64,000 nt of DNA from Vagococcus sp. CY52-2 (GCF_022655055.1 NZ_CP093384.1:1736001-1800000), one strand, 5' to 3'. Positions 8,401 through 22,144 are shown, counted from the first letter of the stretch. Notes: a model not told the origin generated them from the sequence alone. Numbers and translations are program-made.

Positions 8401-10545
8401 CTATAATATACTGATACCTTCTACACCGACTAATTTTTCTTTTCTAGGTTTTCTTGTTATTAATATAATCAGACCAATAACTAACATACTTGCTACAACT
8501 TGTCCTATACCAAATGTGCCATCTTCAAATAGGAAATGACCAAATTGATAAACAACTAAACTAACGACATAAGCTAATAGACATTGATAACTTATCGCCA
8601 GCGTTGTCCATCTCCAATCATTCATTTCTCGACGTATGGCCCCAATCGCAGCAAAACATGGTGCACATAATAGATTAAATAATAAAAATGAATATCCAGC
8701 TACTGGTGTTAAACTAGCACTTAATAATGGCCAGTATTCCTTTCCAGTTTCTGATACTTCTTTCATGTGACCATATAAAATACCAAACGTTCCTACGACG
8801 TTTTCTTTTGCAACAAGTCCTGTTATCGTTGCTACTGTTGTTTCCCAACTTCCCCATCCAAGTGGAGCAAAAACAAATGCTACTGATTGACCTAAAAAGG
8901 CTAAAATACTTTGATCTGTTTCTACCATTTGTCCTCTAAAGTTAAATGAAGATAAAAACCAAATAATAACGGAACTCGCAAAAATAATCGTTCCTGCTTT
9001 TTTCACAAAAGATTTTGAGCGCTCAATCATTTGTCTAAAACTGTTTTGAAATCTTGGCATGTGATAATCAGGTAATTCCATAATAAATGGCGCTGTGTCT
9101 CCACTGAATAATGCCGTTTTCTTTAATATAATACCGGATAAAACAATGGACCCTATCCCTACAAAATAGGCTGATGGTGCAACCCAAGAACTATGTGGGA
9201 AAAAAGCACCTGCAATAAGACCAATAATAGGTAATTTAGCTGAACATGGCATAAACGTTGTGGTCATAATCGTCATACGTCGATCTTTTTCATTTTCTAT
9301 TGTTCGACAAGCCATCACTCCTGGAACACCACAACCGGTTGAAATCAACATTGGAATGAATGATTTGCCAGATAAACCAAAACGTCTGAAAAATCGGTCC
9401 ATGACAAAAGCGATACGTGACATGTATCCACAATCTTCTAGTAGTGATAAACATAAAAACAGGACCATTAACTGTGGTAAAAATCCTAGTACCGCACCTA
9501 CTCCGGCAATAATTCCATCACGAACAAGCGATTGTAGCCAGGGGGCAATAGCCAGCATCTCCATTAACTTGGTGACATTATCTGGAACAATTTCTCCAAA
9601 TAATACATCATTTAACCAGTCAGTCCCAATCGTTCCAATGGTTTGGATGGATAAATAATAAACTAACCACATCACAAACGCAAAGATTGGTAAAGCGAGC
9701 CATCTATTCGTTACTATTTTATCAATTCGATCACTCATACTTAATTTGTAATCTATCTCTTTCACACAACACAAACTGACAATTTGACTGATATAATTAT
9801 ATCGTTCATTGATAATAATACTCTCACTATCGTCTCCAATAATTTCTTCTGTCATACTGATAATGTCTTCAATTTCTTTTTTCACGTTATCAGTCATGAT
9901 GTTTCGTGAACAAACTGTTTGATCTCTTTCAAATAACTTGATACTGTACCATCTTTTTTGATGAATTGGTATACTCTCTGGTAACAATTCACTAATTTCA
10001 GACAAAGCTACTTCTAATCGATTGTCATATAGAGGAAAATCGGGAATTCTTCCATGAACAAATAGCTTGTCTATTTCTACAAGGGCATTAACCAATCCTT
10101 CTTTTTTAGTCACACTCATTTTTACTACAGGGATCCCTAAAGAATATGACAGTTTTTCTTCGTTTAATCGAATGCCTTTTTTCTCAACCACATCCATCAT
10201 ATTTAATGATAGAATCATGGGAATGCCTAATTCTAACAACTGTGTCGTTAAATAAAGATTTCTTTCTAAGTTACTTGCATCAACGATATTTAGTATACCT
10301 GAAGGGTTACCTTCCAACAGATAATCCCGTGCCACCACTTCTTCTGGTGTATAAGGTGATAAAGAATAAATGCCTGGTAAATCTTGTAACACGATATCTG
10401 TATTCTTTTTTAGTTTACCTTCTTTTTTTTCTACTGTCACACCTGGCCAGTTCCCTACTGATTGATTAGCCCCTGTTAACTCGTTAAACAAACTCGTTTT
10501 TCCACTATTAGGATTTCCGACTAATGCGATTTGTTTTTTTGTCAT
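8401..10545 (-). CDS. feoB: Ferrous iron transporter FeoB
   Basis: The 714-residue protein has an N-terminal G domain with the P-loop GNPNSGKT at residues 10-17, the switch/G3 region LQDLPGIYSLSPYTPEE and NMMD. A large membrane region begins near residue 280 and contains the gate motif STGCGVPGVMACRT and a second cysteine motif CAPCFAAIGA. It moves Fe(II) into the cell, with GTP binding controlling transport. It lies two bases after feoA and is followed by the small Cys-rich partner. Length is normal for Firmicutes FeoB. Confidence 0.97.
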   Translation of the reverse strand: MTKKQIALVGNPNSGKTSLFNELTGANQSVGNWPGVTVEKKEGKLKKNTDIVLQDLPGIYSLSPYTPEEVVARDYLLEGNPSGILNIVDASNLERNLYLTTQLLELGIPMILSLNMMDVVEKKGIRLNEEKLSYSLGIPVVKMSVTKKEGLVNALVEIDKLFVHGRIPDFPLYDNRLEVALSEISELLPESIPIHQKRWYSIKLFERDQTVCSRNIMTDNVKKEIEDIISMTEEIIGDDSESIIINERYNYISQIVSLCCVKEIDYKLSMSDRIDKIVTNRWLALPIFAFVMWLVYYLSIQTIGTIGTDWLNDVLFGEIVPDNVTKLMEMLAIAPWLQSLVRDGIIAGVGAVLGFLPQLMVLFLCLSLLEDCGYMSRIAFVMDRFFRRFGLSGKSFIPMLISTGCGVPGVMACRTIENEKDRRMTIMTTTFMPCSAKLPIIGLIAGAFFPHSSWVAPSAYFVGIGSIVLSGIILKKTALFSGDTAPFIMELPDYHMPRFQNSFRQMIERSKSFVKKAGTIIFASSVIIWFLSSFNFRGQMVETDQSILAFLGQSVAFVFAPLGWGSWETTVATITGLVAKENVVGTFGILYGHMKEVSETGKEYWPLLSASLTPVAGYSFLLFNLLCAPCFAAIGAIRREMNDWRWTTLAISYQCLLAYVVSLVVYQFGHFLFEDGTFGIGQVVASMLVIGLIILITRKPRKEKLVGVEGISIL

Positions 10546-10547
10546 AG

Positions 10548-11018
10548 CTACACCTCTTTAACCAAAATTAGTGATGCTTCTTGTTTCCTCAAGCTGAGTT
10601 CATATCCTCTGACCGTCATTTCAATCGGATCACCTAAAGGAGCATATTGTTTTACCTGAATAAGTACACCCTTTGTTAATCCCATATCCATTAATCGCCG
10701 TTTTAATGCGCCGCTTGCAGTAAAATCAATTACTTGTGCATGTTTTCCAATACCAATTTCATCCAATGTTTTAAGATTGGTAGAATTTTTTTCTATATCT
10801 TCACTAACTTGGATAAATTCTGCAATAGTATCATCTATTCCTATTTTTGTCCCTTTAAATAGAACAATAAATGGTTGATTTTTTTTATTCGATAATAATA
10901 CCATCTCTGTTCCTGGTAGTAATCCCAAATTTTTTAAATGTTTTCCATGAGATTCTTGACCATTAAACGCAACAAATTGATAGACTTTATTCATCTGACA
11001 ATCCTTCAATTTTTTCAT
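10548..11018 (-). CDS. feoA: FeoA protein with two FeoA domains
   Basis: FeoA proteins are small SH3-like partners of FeoB and usually about 75-80 residues. This one is 156 residues and shows the domain twice: residues 1-75 with NLGLLPGTEMVLL, and 85-156 with DMGLTKGVLIQVKQYAPLGD and RGYELSLRKQEASLI. Tandem FeoA proteins are known in Lactobacillales. It is the first gene of the feo operon and abuts feoB. A Fur-like box lies about 40-50 bases upstream, so iron repression is likely. Confidence 0.93.
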   Translation of the reverse strand: MKKLKDCQMNKVYQFVAFNGQESHGKHLKNLGLLPGTEMVLLSNKKNQPFIVLFKGTKIGIDDTIAEFIQVSEDIEKNSTNLKTLDEIGIGKHAQVIDFTASGALKRRLMDMGLTKGVLIQVKQYAPLGDPIEMTVRGYELSLRKQEASLILVKEV

Positions 11019-11055
11019 TTTTTCACCTATGTTTATTTTTTCTATTAATCAATAA

Positions 11056-11070
11056 TGAAAACCATTCTCA
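11056..11070. promoter_or_regulatory. Fur-family operator upstream of feoA
   Basis: On the minus strand TGAGAATGGTTTTCA matches the Fur 7-1-7 core TGATAATNATTATCA at 11 of 14 defined positions. It lies 38-52 bases upstream of the feoA start, where it would overlap the promoter/initiation region. PerR or Zur boxes are similar, but the feo context favours Fur. Confidence 0.65.
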
Positions 11071-11159
11071 TTTAATAAACTAATCATACACTTGTCAGGA
11101 ATGAGCGTCAATCTATATTGTGAAAAAAATCATTTATATTTTTTTTAAATAACAAGCCA

Positions 11160-11207
11160 ATAAAAAATCCTACAACATGACTACTTAAAGCAATCATGTC
11201 ATAGGAT
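11160..11207 (-). terminator. Terminator of the beta-glucoside operon
   Basis: On the minus strand ATCCTATGACATGA pairs with TCATGTTGTAGGAT, with one internal mismatch, around a 13-base loop. It is followed by TTTTTATT. It begins 10 bases after the bglA stop codon. Confidence 0.85.
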
Positions 11208-11216
11208 AATAATGAA

Positions 11217-12668
<1,452 letters not shown>

Positions 12669-12671
12669 TCA

Positions 12672-15417
<2,746 letters not shown>

Positions 15418-15429
15418 TTCCTTTCTGAA

Positions 15430-15521
15430 AAGAAAAAAAACAAAACCTCAAACAAGCCGTCATCTCCATTTGGAGAACACGCCTTAGTCTGAGGTTTTGC
15501 CTGCTTGACCAGTTACAATCC
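15430..15521 (-). promoter_or_regulatory. RAT antiterminator site and overlapping terminator
   Basis: The RAT element at 15493-15521 reads GGATTGTAACTGG...GCAGGCAAAACC on the minus strand, nearly identical to LicT/BglG-type sites. Its 3' end overlaps the first arm of a terminator whose stem CAAAACCTCA...TGAGGTTTTG ends in TTTTTTTT before licT. The two structures are mutually exclusive, which is the classic mechanism of PRD antiterminators. Confidence 0.93.
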
Positions 15522-15533
15522 TTATTTGATTTC

Positions 15534-15562
15534 ATGATACCATGTGTTTTTATTTGCTTCAA
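15534..15562 (-). promoter_or_regulatory. Promoter of the beta-glucoside operon
   Basis: TTGAAG (-35) and TATCAT (-10) are separated by 17 bases on the minus strand. The predicted start site lies just before the RAT element. I see no clear catabolite responsive element next to it. Confidence 0.75.
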
Positions 15563-15646
15563 CACATTTTTAAATTTTTCATACAATATTCAAACATATA
15601 TAATATTATATTCATTAATGATTCAATTCATTTATTAAAAATAAAA

Positions 15647-15720
15647 CGTCCCTGATACGATTTGAACGTACGACACCCGTCTTAGGAGGACGGTGCTCTA
15701 TCCAGCTGAGCTACAGGGAC
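15647..15720 (-). tRNA. tRNA-Arg (anticodon CCT)
   Basis: A complete cloverleaf is readable: acceptor GTCCCTG/CAGGGAC, D-arm AGCTCAGCTGGATAGAGC, anticodon stem CCGTC/GACGG with loop CTCCTAA (anticodon CCT), and a T-arm with TTCAAAT. The CCA end is not encoded. A T-rich run follows the discriminator base. Confidence 0.96.
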
Positions 15721-15779
15721 ATCAAAGCTATTATGATTTTCTCACTTTTATTGATAAAAGTCTAGTCACAATATCTTTT

Positions 15780-16106
15780 TCATTCACTTATATCTTCTAA
15801 CAATCTTTCAGCATATGCAAATACTTTAGATCCATCCATCAAGCCATAATCTGTCATATCGATATTTTTAACTGGAATACCTGAATTATTTAATGCTTGT
15901 TTGATGTCATTTTTTAAATACCTAACTTGTGGTCCTAAAAGATAGATATCTGTTTGTTCATTTTGAATATCTTTTTCAACTTCTGATGCTGATATTGCTA
16001 CGATATCGACATCTTTTTCTTTCATATCTGCTGCTCGCCTCATACGATTTACTAGTAAATTAGTAGTCATACCAGCTAAGCAGACTAAAACGATCCGTTT
16101 TTTCAT
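15780..16106 (-). CDS. Orphan PTS EIIB, lactose/cellobiose type
   Basis: The 108-residue protein begins KKRIVLVCLAGMTTN, with Cys9 as the expected phosphorylation site of lactose/cellobiose-family EIIB proteins. Its length matches the stand-alone domain. No EIIA or EIIC gene lies beside it; the neighbours are a DEAD-box helicase 21 bases upstream on the same strand and a tRNA gene downstream. It may serve a permease encoded elsewhere or have a regulatory role. Confidence 0.85.
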   Translation of the reverse strand: MKKRIVLVCLAGMTTNLLVNRMRRAADMKEKDVDIVAISASEVEKDIQNEQTDIYLLGPQVRYLKNDIKQALNNSGIPVKNIDMTDYGLMDGSKVFAYAERLLEDISE

Positions 16107-16127
16107 GCCTTCCCCCTCATAAAAAAA

Positions 16128-17423
16128 TTATTTCCACTTCGCTCCTTTATTCTTTTGCTTTTTGGTGCGATTTTTTTTCTTTTTCTTTTTAGGCGTTTCT
16201 TGTTTATCACGAACAGTTTCTTCTTTAACAACTGTCGCTTTAACTTTTTCTTCTTTAATCGGCTTAAGCGTTTCTATTTCTTCCTCATCAGAACGTGAAT
16301 CAGGTTTTTCCGTTACTAATCTCCCATGCGTTGCAAAAAATTCCGTTCCTGTTTTTCCGACTTCTTTATACAAACGATTTAGTTCTCGTTTTTCTCCATC
16401 ATTAACTAAACTAATCACTGTTCCTTGTTTTCCCATACGTCCTACTCGTCCTGCACGGTGAATGTAATCTGGAACACTTTGAGCTAAGTCATACTGAATG
16501 ACATAATCCAAATCAGAAAAATCTAATCCTCTAGCTCCTAAATCAGTTGTTAATAACAGTGATACTTGTCCTGTTTCAAAGTCATGAATTGCACGTTTTC
16601 GTTCTACTTGGTGTTGATCAGAAGCGAGTGTTTGATGTTTAATACCTAGATAATTTAATCGCTCAGATACTGCCCCTAACTCACTCACTTGATTAAAAAA
16701 GACTAACCCTTTAAATCCCTCTACATGAGCCAATCGACGCAATACTTCAGAACGTTTTCTAACTGGAGTCATAATAAAGCCATGTTGAATGCTTCCTTTA
16801 GTGTTATCTTCTTCTGTCACATCAATCACACGTAACGCTGTTCTAAATAACGTATCCATTCTTGGTAATATTTGCTCACCTGTAGCAGAGGTTGCCACAA
16901 TTTGTGTATCTGCTTGTACACTTTTGATAATACCTTTAGTTGAGTTAAAATCGGCATCACTTAATAAATCATCTACCTCGTCCAAGACTAATGTTTGGAT
17001 TAAATGTGCTTTAATTTTTTTTAGTTTAATTAATTCAAGTACTCGACCTGGCGTCCCAACTAACACTTCGGGACGTTTTTTTAATCGTTCGATTTGTCGC
17101 TTAACATTTGCACCACCGATAATGGCTTGAACATTTAATTCCAATCCTTTAGCCCATACTCTTGTGACGTCAGCCACTTGACTTGCTAATTCTTGTGATG
17201 GCAAAATAATTAAGAGTTGATTCCCATTTCCTTGAATCACTTTTTGTAGTAACGGCAACAAATAAGCCACCGTTTTTCCTGATCCTGTCGGAGAAATACC
17301 TAATACACTTTCACTTTCTAATAACAATGGATATAAGGTACTTTGAATTAATGTTGGTTCCCCGTAGCTCTGTTTATCCCATTCTTTTTGCCAAACTTCT
17401 GGCAATAATTCTAACATACTCAT
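16128..17423 (-). CDS. DEAD-box ATP-dependent RNA helicase
   Basis: The 431-residue helicase has motif I SPTGSGKT, motif II as DEVD instead of DEAD, SAT (motif III) and HRAGRVGRMG (motif VI). The C-terminus is extremely lysine-rich (KKKKKKNRTKKQKNKG), which suits nonspecific RNA binding. Such helicases unwind RNA in ribosome assembly or decay. I start it at the ATG at 17423, seven bases after GAGGG, rather than the longer frame that would overlap the upstream gene. It is similar in size to CshB-type proteins, but I cannot assign the subgroup. Confidence 0.92.
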   Translation of the reverse strand: MSMLELLPEVWQKEWDKQSYGEPTLIQSTLYPLLLESESVLGISPTGSGKTVAYLLPLLQKVIQGNGNQLLIILPSQELASQVADVTRVWAKGLELNVQAIIGGANVKRQIERLKKRPEVLVGTPGRVLELIKLKKIKAHLIQTLVLDEVDDLLSDADFNSTKGIIKSVQADTQIVATSATGEQILPRMDTLFRTALRVIDVTEEDNTKGSIQHGFIMTPVRKRSEVLRRLAHVEGFKGLVFFNQVSELGAVSERLNYLGIKHQTLASDQHQVERKRAIHDFETGQVSLLLTTDLGARGLDFSDLDYVIQYDLAQSVPDYIHRAGRVGRMGKQGTVISLVNDGEKRELNRLYKEVGKTGTEFFATHGRLVTEKPDSRSDEEEIETLKPIKEEKVKATVVKEETVRDKQETPKKKKKKNRTKKQKNKGAKWK

Positions 17424-17427
17424 ACGT

Positions 17428-18456
17428 TTACCCTCTAATTTCTTTTGCGTCTGCCGCAAATATAATATCTGATTCTTTTCTCATCGTTTCCATCAATCCA
17501 TGAACATCTTTGGCAAGTTGTACCCAATCTTGGTATATTTTTTGTTGTTTAATGCCCATTGGATTAACCATAATATTTGCAAATGCTCTTGCTTCTTCTA
17601 ACATCACATCTTCAGATGGCTCTGTTCCAAAATTAATTTCTAACAAGTCATTATTTTCTCGTTTCTTTTGAATGATACTACCAATACTATTGACTGCATC
17701 TAAACATAATGTACTATCGCTTAGATACACTTCTGATGGTAAAAAGCTATCCGCGTTTTTTCCAACAGTCATCGTCACATCAAACGTATCATAACGGAAA
17801 ATCATTGTTCCTAACCCATCAACACCTGTAGGTAATTTTTGGTTAAAATAGTAGACAGAGTTTGGCTTACCAAACCAAGCTACTGCTGTATAAACTAAGT
17901 ATACGCCTAAATCCATTAAGGCTCCACCCGAGTATTTAGCAGAAAAAATATTGGGTTCTTCTCCTCGTAAAAGAGCATCATAACGTGATGAATACTTCAT
18001 AAACGTTAAATTAGCCCCCAGTATATCTTCTCTATTTTTCAAAAATGAAGCAACTCGTTGAAAATTATCTTCATGTATGTGTCTTGCCGCTTCAAAAAAG
18101 AACACTTCTTTTTCTTCAGCCAAATCAATTAATTCTTCTAATTCTTCTAGCGTCGAGACTGCTGGCTTTTCAACAATGACATGTTTACCATGTGTCATCA
18201 ATAATCTTGCTTGCTCGTAATGTAAACTATTAGGAGACGCTATATAAACTACATCAATGTCTTCTGACTCACTTAACTCTGATAACTCAGTCATAATATG
18301 AATGATCTCTGAATGATCGTATTTACTAGCAAATTTTTCTGCCTTTCCCTTAGTTCGTGAGTATACTGCACGAAGTTCATACTCTTCACTTTTTATGGCT
18401 GCATTAACAAATGCATGAGTAATCCAATTCGTTCCAATAACACCTAGTTTCAACAT
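17428..18456 (-). CDS. Gfo/Idh/MocA-family oxidoreductase
   Basis: The 342-residue protein starts MLKLGVIGTNWITHAF, a Rossmann NAD(P)-binding motif. It continues with VYIASPNSLHYEQA and HVIVEKPAV, where EKP holds the conserved lysine of this dehydrogenase family. The substrate is probably a sugar or sugar derivative but is not determined by sequence. The start at 18456 follows AAAGGGGA with seven-base spacing; a longer frame to 18495 lacks a site. The stop codon is four bases before the helicase start. Confidence 0.9.
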   Translation of the reverse strand: MLKLGVIGTNWITHAFVNAAIKSEEYELRAVYSRTKGKAEKFASKYDHSEIIHIMTELSELSESEDIDVVYIASPNSLHYEQARLLMTHGKHVIVEKPAVSTLEELEELIDLAEEKEVFFFEAARHIHEDNFQRVASFLKNREDILGANLTFMKYSSRYDALLRGEEPNIFSAKYSGGALMDLGVYLVYTAVAWFGKPNSVYYFNQKLPTGVDGLGTMIFRYDTFDVTMTVGKNADSFLPSEVYLSDSTLCLDAVNSIGSIIQKKRENNDLLEINFGTEPSEDVMLEEARAFANIMVNPMGIKQQKIYQDWVQLAKDVHGLMETMRKESDIIFAADAKEIRG

Positions 18457-18653
18457 GACATATTCCCCTTTATTTTCTTTTATCGCGCAAATCATTTTAA
18501 ACCCTGATACTTCGTAGTCAAAAGTATATCATTTTTCCTTCATTTATGTCTGACTAAATTAAAAATAAACAACCACCTGTACTATAATCATACTGACTAA
18601 TAGCCATTACGTCTACTAGTAACGATTGATTATCTGACAAAGTGGTTTAATTT

Positions 18654-20417
18654 TTATTCGTCTAACTCTTCTGCAAATTGACTGTTATATAATTTTTCAT
18701 AAAACCCCTTTTTCGCTAGTAAGCTCTCATGTGTTCCCTGCTCAATAATCTGTCCTTGATCCATCACTAAAATTAAATCAGCTTCACGTATCGTGGATAA
18801 TCTGTGAGCAATCACAAAACTTGTGCGCCCTTCCATTACTTTTTCCATTGCTGTTTGAATGAGTCCTTCTAATCTTGTATCAACCGAACTAGTCGCTTCA
18901 TCCAATATTAAAATTTTAGGATTAGAAATCACCGCTCGAGCGATAGTAAGTAGTTGTTTCTGACCTAGCGAAATATTGTCACCTTCTTCGTTAATGACCA
19001 TTTCATAGCCACCAGGCATGGTTCGAATGAAATGGTCTACGTTAGCTGTCCTAGCTGCATCAACTACTTCAAAATCAGTCGCATCTAATTTACCAAACCG
19101 AATGTTTTCAGCAATCGTATCGTTATAAAGCCACGCATCTTGTAATACCATTCCAAAGAGTGACCGAACATCACTACGATTCATTTTTTTCGTATCAATG
19201 CCATCAATTTTAATCGCTCCATCTGTCACATCGTAAAAACGCATCAACAAATTAATTAAAGTTGTTTTCCCTGCACCTGTTGGCCCAACAATTGCCACTG
19301 TTTGTCCACTTTTAACAGATACACTAAAATTTTGAATCAGTGGTCTATCTGCTTGATAACTAAATGACACATTATCAAACTCAACATCTCCACGAATCAC
19401 ATCAGGTAATGGAATATCTACTTCATTGTCGATTGATTCTGGTTCATCTAATATCGTAAACACGCGTTTTGTGGCAGCAGAAGCACTTTGTAGCATGGAA
19501 GACAATTGGGTTATTTGTCCCATTGGCTGACTGATTTGCCACACATATTGAATGAACGCTTGTAAGTTACCCAAAAGCAAGGTGCCAGAAATCACATAAA
19601 ATGACCCTAATACAGCAACTCCTATATAAGCACTGTAAGCTGTCAAATTAACTAATGGCATCATCAACCCAGAGATTGCTGCTGCTTTAAATCCATTGTT
19701 TGTTAAACGTTGATTGACATCTTTAAAATCTATAATGGTTTCTTCTTCTCGGCCATATAACTTCAATACATTAAACCCTGTTAAATTTTCCTGAACAAAC
19801 CCATTCAACTCACCCAGTGAATCTTGCTGACGTTTAAAGTAGGGTTGAGACCACTGAACAACTAATTTAGAAATAATCATAGATAATGGAATAATCAACA
19901 TAACCAACAATGCTAACTTTACATTGATAGTTAACATTGCCACCACAGCCATAGTAATTCCAAGAAGGGCATTAACAATAGCGATTAATCCTTGTTGCAA
20001 CGCGTTACTTACCGCATCAACATCATTAGTCACACGAGATAAAACATCTCCAAATTGATGTGTATCGAAATAAGAAACTGGTAATCGATTAATCTTTTGT
20101 GAAATATCTGTTCGTAAATCTCTCATTGCGTGCTGAACAACTTTTGTCATAAACCATTGAGCAAAAAAACTTGCTAAACTATAAATTAGTCCTATTAAAA
20201 ATAAGACAACGAGTACATTTAAAATATATTTGAAATCAAGCGACTCACCATTTTTTATATTTTCAGCTATTTTAGTTGTTGGTAAACCCGTTACAAAAGG
20301 CAATAAAGCATTCATAATTACTGCAATAACTGCTAAAAATAGTGCTCCAATAAAACCAAACTTATAAGGAGAAATATATTGATACAGTCTTTTTAATTGT
20401 TTCAATGAGTGTGTCAT
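18654..20417 (-). CDS. efrB: ABC multidrug exporter subunit, EfrB-like (catalytic half)
   Basis: This 587-residue half-transporter has an N-terminal six-helix membrane domain and a C-terminal ATPase with Walker A GPTGAGKT, signature ISLGQKQ, and Walker B ILILDEATSSVD with the catalytic glutamate. It overlaps the upstream efrA-like gene by four bases (ATGA), and the pair would form a heterodimer. EfrAB-type exporters expel fluoroquinolones, dyes and other drugs in enterococci; substrates here are unknown. The start at 20417 has GGAGGA seven bases upstream. Confidence 0.88.
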   Translation of the reverse strand: MTHSLKQLKRLYQYISPYKFGFIGALFLAVIAVIMNALLPFVTGLPTTKIAENIKNGESLDFKYILNVLVVLFLIGLIYSLASFFAQWFMTKVVQHAMRDLRTDISQKINRLPVSYFDTHQFGDVLSRVTNDVDAVSNALQQGLIAIVNALLGITMAVVAMLTINVKLALLVMLIIPLSMIISKLVVQWSQPYFKRQQDSLGELNGFVQENLTGFNVLKLYGREEETIIDFKDVNQRLTNNGFKAAAISGLMMPLVNLTAYSAYIGVAVLGSFYVISGTLLLGNLQAFIQYVWQISQPMGQITQLSSMLQSASAATKRVFTILDEPESIDNEVDIPLPDVIRGDVEFDNVSFSYQADRPLIQNFSVSVKSGQTVAIVGPTGAGKTTLINLLMRFYDVTDGAIKIDGIDTKKMNRSDVRSLFGMVLQDAWLYNDTIAENIRFGKLDATDFEVVDAARTANVDHFIRTMPGGYEMVINEEGDNISLGQKQLLTIARAVISNPKILILDEATSSVDTRLEGLIQTAMEKVMEGRTSFVIAHRLSTIREADLILVMDQGQIIEQGTHESLLAKKGFYEKLYNSQFAEELDE

Positions 20418-22144
20418 TTTAATTCCTCCTCTGTCAATTGTGATGAGGCAATATCGTAATAAATTTGACAAGTTTTCAACAACTCTTTATGTGTTCCCAT
20501 GCCAACAACGTCACCTTCATTTAGCACAATAATCTTATCTGCGTGCATGATTGTACTAACTCGTTGTGCAACAATAAGTACAGTTGACTCGGTTGTTTCT
20601 TTTTTCAAGCGTTGACGAAGCATGGCATCTGTTCGATAATCCAGTGCTGAAAAACTATCATCAAACACATAAATAGCAGGCTTTCTAATGATTGCTCGTG
20701 CAATAGCTAGACGTTGTTTTTGTCCCCCTGAGAAGTTAGAACCACCTTCTGTTATAGGTTCTAACAACCCTTGTGGTTTTTGAGAAACAAATTCCGTTGC
20801 TTGTGCGATGTCTAGTGCCTCTTTCATTTCTTCTTCTGTTGCCTCTTGCTTACCAAATCGTAAATTATCAGCAATTGTCCCAGAAAAAAGCACTGCTTTT
20901 TGAGGGATATAACCAATTTTTTCTCGTAAACTTTTTAATTTATAATCCCTCACGTCTACCCCATCAATTTTTATAGAACCTCGACTCACATCATAGAATC
21001 TAGGAATTAATTGGATTAAAGTGGATTTACCGCTACCTGTACTTCCAATAAATGCTATTGTTTCTCCTGGATTAGCTGTAAAACTAACGTCTCGTATGAC
21101 TGGACTTTCACTATGTCCTGGATAAGCAAAAGATACCTTATCAAATTCGATGACACCTTGTGTTTTTGTTTCTGTGATGCCAGATTGATTATCTTGAATA
21201 GCAGGTTCAACATCTAAGACTTCTTGTACACGAGCAGCTGAAATGGCTGCACGTGGGTACATCATGAAAACAGAAGCAAACAACATAAATGAGAATAAGG
21301 CATGGAATATATATTCTATAAATGCGATTAAATTTCCCACTTCTAAACTACCATCATTAATTTGGATACTCCCAAACCAGATAACCAACACCATAATAAT
21401 ATTAAATAGAAAGAAAAATGCTGGTTGAGCTGAAGCCATTAATTTAAATAACTTCATTGAACTTGTTGCGTAAGCATTGTTGACATTATCAAATCGTTTC
21501 TCTTCAAATGTTTCATTAACAAACGCACGAATCACTCTTAATCCAGATAAGTTCTCACGCAATATCAGGTTTATGTTATCAAGATTTTTTTGTTGACGAC
21601 TTGACAGTGGTTCTGAAAACTTAGCAATCACTAACATACCTAATATTAAAAATGGTAACCCGATAAACACAAATATAGTTAACGAAGGACTCGTCCTAAC
21701 AATCATATACAAGCTTGCAATAAACATAATGGGGGTAATAAATCCCATTCTTAAAATCATACCCATAAAATTCATCACTTGAAACGCGTCGTTAGTTGTT
21801 CTAGTAATCAGTGACGACATACCAAAATCTTCATATTCTTTATGAGAAAATCGTTGAATATTTTCCATCATATCCTCACGAATATGTTTAATGATTCCCG
21901 TATTAAGTTTTGCACCTACCACGGCTAAACTAATATTTAGAATAATACCAACTGCTGTTACTAATACCATTTGCCAACCAACTTGTTTCACTACTGACAT
22001 ATCATTATTTGCGACACCCTGATCTAACATCTTAGCTAGTAAAGTTGGCAACCCTAGTTCTATTAAAATAAAGCCAAATACGCACAAAAAATTTAGTAAT
22101 AATAACTTTTTTTGTTTCATAGCGTAATTCCACATTGTTTTCAT
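20414..22144 (-). CDS. efrA: ABC multidrug exporter subunit, EfrA-like (degenerate-site half)
   Basis: The 576-residue half-transporter has a six-helix membrane domain and an ATPase with Walker A GSTGSGKS and signature NFSGGQKQR. Walker B reads IYVFDDSFSALD, with Asp replacing the catalytic Glu. This is the known asymmetry of heterodimeric exporters, where one of the two ATP sites is degenerate. The start at 22144 is five bases after GAGGGTG. It is first in a two-gene operon with the efrB-like gene. Confidence 0.88.
   Translation of the reverse strand: MKTMWNYAMKQKKLLLLNFLCVFGFILIELGLPTLLAKMLDQGVANNDMSVVKQVGWQMVLVTAVGIILNISLAVVGAKLNTGIIKHIREDMMENIQRFSHKEYEDFGMSSLITRTTNDAFQVMNFMGMILRMGFITPIMFIASLYMIVRTSPSLTIFVFIGLPFLILGMLVIAKFSEPLSSRQQKNLDNINLILRENLSGLRVIRAFVNETFEEKRFDNVNNAYATSSMKLFKLMASAQPAFFFLFNIIMVLVIWFGSIQINDGSLEVGNLIAFIEYIFHALFSFMLFASVFMMYPRAAISAARVQEVLDVEPAIQDNQSGITETKTQGVIEFDKVSFAYPGHSESPVIRDVSFTANPGETIAFIGSTGSGKSTLIQLIPRFYDVSRGSIKIDGVDVRDYKLKSLREKIGYIPQKAVLFSGTIADNLRFGKQEATEEEMKEALDIAQATEFVSQKPQGLLEPITEGGSNFSGGQKQRLAIARAIIRKPAIYVFDDSFSALDYRTDAMLRQRLKKETTESTVLIVAQRVSTIMHADKIIVLNEGDVVGMGTHKELLKTCQIYYDIASSQLTEEELK

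Noticed and set aside
9260-9658. 132-codon plus-strand frame inside feoB
   Set aside because: It is antisense to the conserved FeoB membrane region and looks like a shadow frame with no start signal.
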